DNA of 64,000 bases. Source: Clostridia bacterium. Its GTDB lineage: Bacteria > Bacillota > Clostridia > Christensenellales > Pumilibacteraceae. The stretch is from positions 1 through 64,000 of the forward strand of contig JAAWAB010000008.1 in the NCBI GenBank assembly GCA_022791915.1, written 5' to 3'. Below are positions 61,495 to 64,000 of this stretch, in pieces. Under the pieces are notes generated by a model, which was given only the letters and a program-made list of their open reading frames with translations, did not search any database and was not told the origin of the DNA. Every line of letters begins with the position of its first letter. Within the stretch, counting starts at the first letter, position 1. The position numbers and the translations under genes were made by a program.

Positions 61495-62523
61495 ATGAAC
61501 GTTTTACGAGAGCAAAAGGGCGGTTACACGCAAATCACGTTGGAAAACGGGAGCGGCATGACGTTGCGGCTTGCGTCGCTCGGGGCGGCGATACGCGAAG
61601 TGCGCGTGCCCGACAGAAAGGGAGAAAGCAAGACGGTGACGCTGTGCCCTATCGACGAACGGGCGTTTTGCGATGCGTATTACGGCAAGACGGTGGGGCG
61701 CACGGCGGGCAGAATCGCGGGCGCGACCTTTACGATAGGAAATAAAACGGCAACGCTCGAAAAAAACAATTTTGGGCAAGACAATCTGCACGGCGGCAAA
61801 ACGGGGTTACACATTGCGAATTTTTCGGTGGAAATACGGGAACATGCCGAATACACCGACGCGGCGTTTTGTTATCGTTCGCCGAGCGGGGAGGGCGGAT
61901 ATTTCGGAAATGCGGATATATGCGTGACATACCGCGTAAGCGAGCGCGAAAACGCCTTTAAGATTCTGTTTGACGGAGTGCCAGACGAGCCGACGCTACT
62001 CAATTTAACCAACCACGTATATTGGAACGTGAGCGGGAATTTGTGCGAGAGCGCCAAAGCGCAGACGCTGTATATAGCCGCGTCGCGGGTGGGCATGGTG
62101 AACGAGCGGTTGTTGACCGAGAAAATCGTGCCCGTTTCGGAAGACTTCGATTTTCGGACGCCGCACAAAATCGGAGATTATATTGCCGAGAAAGAAGTGC
62201 AACAATATACGAACGGCTACGACCACGTGTGGCTTTTGGATACGAAGAACGCCGACGAAAAAGCGTGCGAATTGTACAGCGAAAAGAGCGGCATAGGGGT
62301 GCAAGTGTTTACCACCTATCCGTGTGTGGTGTTTTATGCCAACTGTCAGGCGCCCGCTAATCAACAGGTGTACCCGAACGTTACCGACGAAGCGTATTTA
62401 TCGGCGTGTCTGGAATGTCAGTATCATCCCGACGGGATTCATGCCTGCCCCGAGCGGTGCGGCGTGTGTTCGCCCGAAAAGCCGTATCACGAAGAAACGG
62501 CGTACAAGTTTATTGTGAAATAG
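61495..62523 (+). CDS. galM: Aldose 1-epimerase (galactose mutarotase)
   Basis: A 342-residue cytoplasmic enzyme converting beta- to alpha-galactose for GalK. Family landmarks are GKTVGRTAGRIAGATF, NNFGQDNLHGGKTGLH, NLTNHVYWNVSG with the catalytic His, and ECQYHPDG with the catalytic Glu. The ATG at 61495 has GGGAG at 10 nt; the ATG at 61486 is too close to that site. The 3' end overlaps the convergent MATE gene by 14 nt. Confidence 0.93.
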   Translation: MNVLREQKGGYTQITLENGSGMTLRLASLGAAIREVRVPDRKGESKTVTLCPIDERAFCDAYYGKTVGRTAGRIAGATFTIGNKTATLEKNNFGQDNLHGGKTGLHIANFSVEIREHAEYTDAAFCYRSPSGEGGYFGNADICVTYRVSERENAFKILFDGVPDEPTLLNLTNHVYWNVSGNLCESAKAQTLYIAASRVGMVNERLLTEKIVPVSEDFDFRTPHKIGDYIAEKEVQQYTNGYDHVWLLDTKNADEKACELYSEKSGIGVQVFTTYPCVVFYANCQAPANQQVYPNVTDEAYLSACLECQYHPDGIHACPERCGVCSPEKPYHEETAYKFIVK

Positions 62524-64000
62524 GTTGTTCCGAATTTCGGGCGGATGGCTCGGGTTGCAATGCGTTCAGCCACAGATAGGCGTCTTTTCTCGCAGTGAAA
62601 ATGCGGTAAGGGACGCCGCTTTTATGTAGTTCGGCGAGCATTTCGGGGCGGACGGACTGGGAAAAATTGTGTATCCACTCGGCAAATTCGGGGTCTACTT
62701 GTTCCACGCAACCGTCGGTGATATCGGGACGGGTTTTGCCCTTATACGTTTTTGCGCGTTTATATACGCTTTTCATACACGTTTTTGCGTCGATATCCAA
62801 AAAGACGCAGAAGTCGGCGTTTTGCAGGCGAAGGGGAAAAGTGCGGCGGTAGTTGCCGTCTGTAATCCATTGAGATTGCGAAAGACTGTCTGCAAGCAGG
62901 GAATCGAATTCTTCGGGCGTGCGCTCTATCCAGTTCGGTTGCCACCACAGTTTATCGAGATGAACGACGGGGATTCCGAGCTTTTCGCCCATGGCGCGCG
63001 CAAAGGTGCTTTTACCCGCGCCGCCGCAACCGACGACGAGGATTTTTTTGTGCGGGAAGGGGATTTCGCTCGGTTTCTTTTTGCGGATATAGAGATACGT
63101 TGCGATTGCGAGCGGGATATCGGCGGCAATCCAGGCAACGGGGTCGGCAAGCGACAGAGCGGAAAACGCAAGGGAGGACGCATTACTGTTTACGGCGCCG
63201 CCGTTTACGATTTGGGGCAACAGCAGGCAGACGGCGATACGGGCGAACAGTTCGCCTATTCCCGCAATGAGCGGCACGAGCGGTTTGCCCAAACCTTGCA
63301 CGACGTTGCGGAGTACGAAGATTGTGCCGAGCGCGAACATGAACGGCAACACGGTGTACATATACACGTTGCCGAAACGGATTGTTTGAGGTGTGATTTT
63401 ACTGTCGGCGAGAAAGAGCTTTTGATATACGCCGCCCACGGTGAGCGACAGCCCGACGGCGCTCAACGCAAGGGAGAGAACGAGTAGCATGAGCATGGAT
63501 TGTTTAATGCTGCGGCGTATGCGTTCGCGGTTGCCCGCGCCTTCGTTCTGCCCGCAAAAGGACAGCATGGAAGTGCCGAGCGCGTTGATGGGGGTATAGA
63601 GCAGATTGTTGATTTTACACCCCGCGCCGTAGCCGAGTTGGGCGGGCGTGCCTGCCGTCATGCTACCGTTGGGCAATTTATCGAAGGCAATGACGCCGTT
63701 AGACATGGAGAGAATGCCTAATCCGACAACCGAAAACTGGAATCCGAGCGGAATGCCCTGCCACAGCATACGTTTTACGACCGAGAAGGGAAAGCGGAAA
63801 TCGCGTGCGCGCAGTCGCAGTTGGGGATAGCGCACGAAGGTGAATACAAGGCAGGCGACGGCGGAGAGAATTTGCGCCGCCACGGTGGCGATTGCCGCGC
63901 CCGCGACGCCCCAACCGAACGCCATGATGAAGAGAAAGTCGAGCGCGATATTGAGCACGGTGGATACAAACAAAAAGACGAGCGGCGTGAACGAATCGCC
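62510..64000 (-). CDS. MATE-family transporter fused to a P-loop kinase-like domain (partial)
   Basis: The frame is open to the right edge, so the N-terminal part of the protein lies outside. The visible 497 residues start with GDSFTPLVF and six or more TM segments of a MATE efflux protein (VLNIALDFLFI, GVAGAAIATVAAQ, GYGAGCKINNLLYTPINALG). After the last TM and an IRKKKPSEIPFP linker comes an NTP-binding domain: KILVVGCGGAGKSTFARAMG, HLDKLWWQPNWIERTPEEF and GNYRRTFPLRLQNAD. This second part resembles the FlaR/topology-modulation small kinases. The junction has no stop or frameshift. It overlaps the end of galM. Confidence 0.85.
   Translation of the reverse strand, partial: GDSFTPLVFLFVSTVLNIALDFLFIMAFGWGVAGAAIATVAAQILSAVACLVFTFVRYPQLRLRARDFRFPFSVVKRMLWQGIPLGFQFSVVGLGILSMSNGVIAFDKLPNGSMTAGTPAQLGYGAGCKINNLLYTPINALGTSMLSFCGQNEGAGNRERIRRSIKQSMLMLLVLSLALSAVGLSLTVGGVYQKLFLADSKITPQTIRFGNVYMYTVLPFMFALGTIFVLRNVVQGLGKPLVPLIAGIGELFARIAVCLLLPQIVNGGAVNSNASSLAFSALSLADPVAWIAADIPLAIATYLYIRKKKPSEIPFPHKKILVVGCGGAGKSTFARAMGEKLGIPVVHLDKLWWQPNWIERTPEEFDSLLADSLSQSQWITDGNYRRTFPLRLQNADFCVFLDIDAKTCMKSVYKRAKTYKGKTRPDITDGCVEQVDPEFAEWIHNFSQSVRPEMLAELHKSGVPYRIFTARKDAYLWLNALQPEPSARNSEQPISQ

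Overview
The window looks like a chromosomal segment of a spore-forming, anaerobic Gram-positive bacterium of the Clostridia, probably an uncultured gut lineage. The lineage evidence is a Bacillus-type SRP RNA with an Alu domain, the order yqfC-yqfD-phoH-pgpH-ybeY-era-yqzL-recO, the rplU-prp-rpmA operon with a Prp-cleavable L27 N-terminus, 2-oxoacid:ferredoxin oxidoreductase genes, and LplABC-type sugar transporters. Genus and species cannot be read from the sequence. No IS element, prophage, CRISPR array or rRNA operon was found.

Layout. Positions 8-495 hold five tRNA genes (His, Gln-UUG, Gln-CUG, Lys, Leu) ending in a terminator. Positions 835-19160 are one ten-gene operon (A): a huge BspA-like/Big2 lipoprotein, a GH36 alpha-galactosidase, a C-terminally anchored surface protein, a sugar ABC transporter (binding protein and two permeases) flanked by two paralogous lipoproteins of six-hairpin glycosidase type, and two CE2-like SGNH esterases. 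A LacI-family repressor (19233-20213, minus) lies between operon A and a second operon (B, 20386-36737): a GH130 phosphorylase, a second LplBC-type permease pair with binding protein, an RCC1-repeat surface protein, an FN3-like lipoprotein, a 1779-residue anchored protein, and a GH130-related (DUF1861-like) protein. Neither operon has a transporter ATPase, so a shared MsmX-type ATPase elsewhere is likely. Taken together A and B look like a Gram-positive polysaccharide-utilisation locus. Alpha-galactosidase, mannoside-type phosphorylase and acetyl esterases would fit an acetylated galacto(gluco)mannan-like substrate, but that is inference and no endo-mannanase is present.

Positions 36757-46987 carry a SIMPL-domain protein, an ABC-2 exporter, an M18 aminopeptidase (minus), a single-TM protein, an alpha/beta esterase, an ABC-F ATPase, ilvN and ilvB (minus), and the SRP RNA gene (minus). 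Positions 47244-52488 carry rplU-prp-rpmA, an OGG1-like glycosylase, korDABC-type genes and an NfeD-like protein. Positions 52848-59176 are the sporulation/RNA/cell-envelope housekeeping cluster. Positions 59162-62523 are galK-galE-galM, which could process galactose released by the GH36 enzyme. A MATE transporter fused to a P-loop kinase-like domain runs off the right edge.

Most notable signals: long poly-G tracts in positions suited to phase variation (just after the lipobox cysteine of the first surface lipoprotein, and between the -35 and -10 of the operon B promoter); three genes whose -10 element lies so close to the ATG that the mRNA should be leaderless, one of them with a sigma-E-like promoter before yqfC; a shared Gly/Cys-TM-basic C-terminal anchor; repeated unassigned beta-modules in the two largest operon B proteins; an SRP RNA with a URRC-type tetraloop; a short PgpH that appears to lack its extracellular domain; and the MATE-P-loop fusion.
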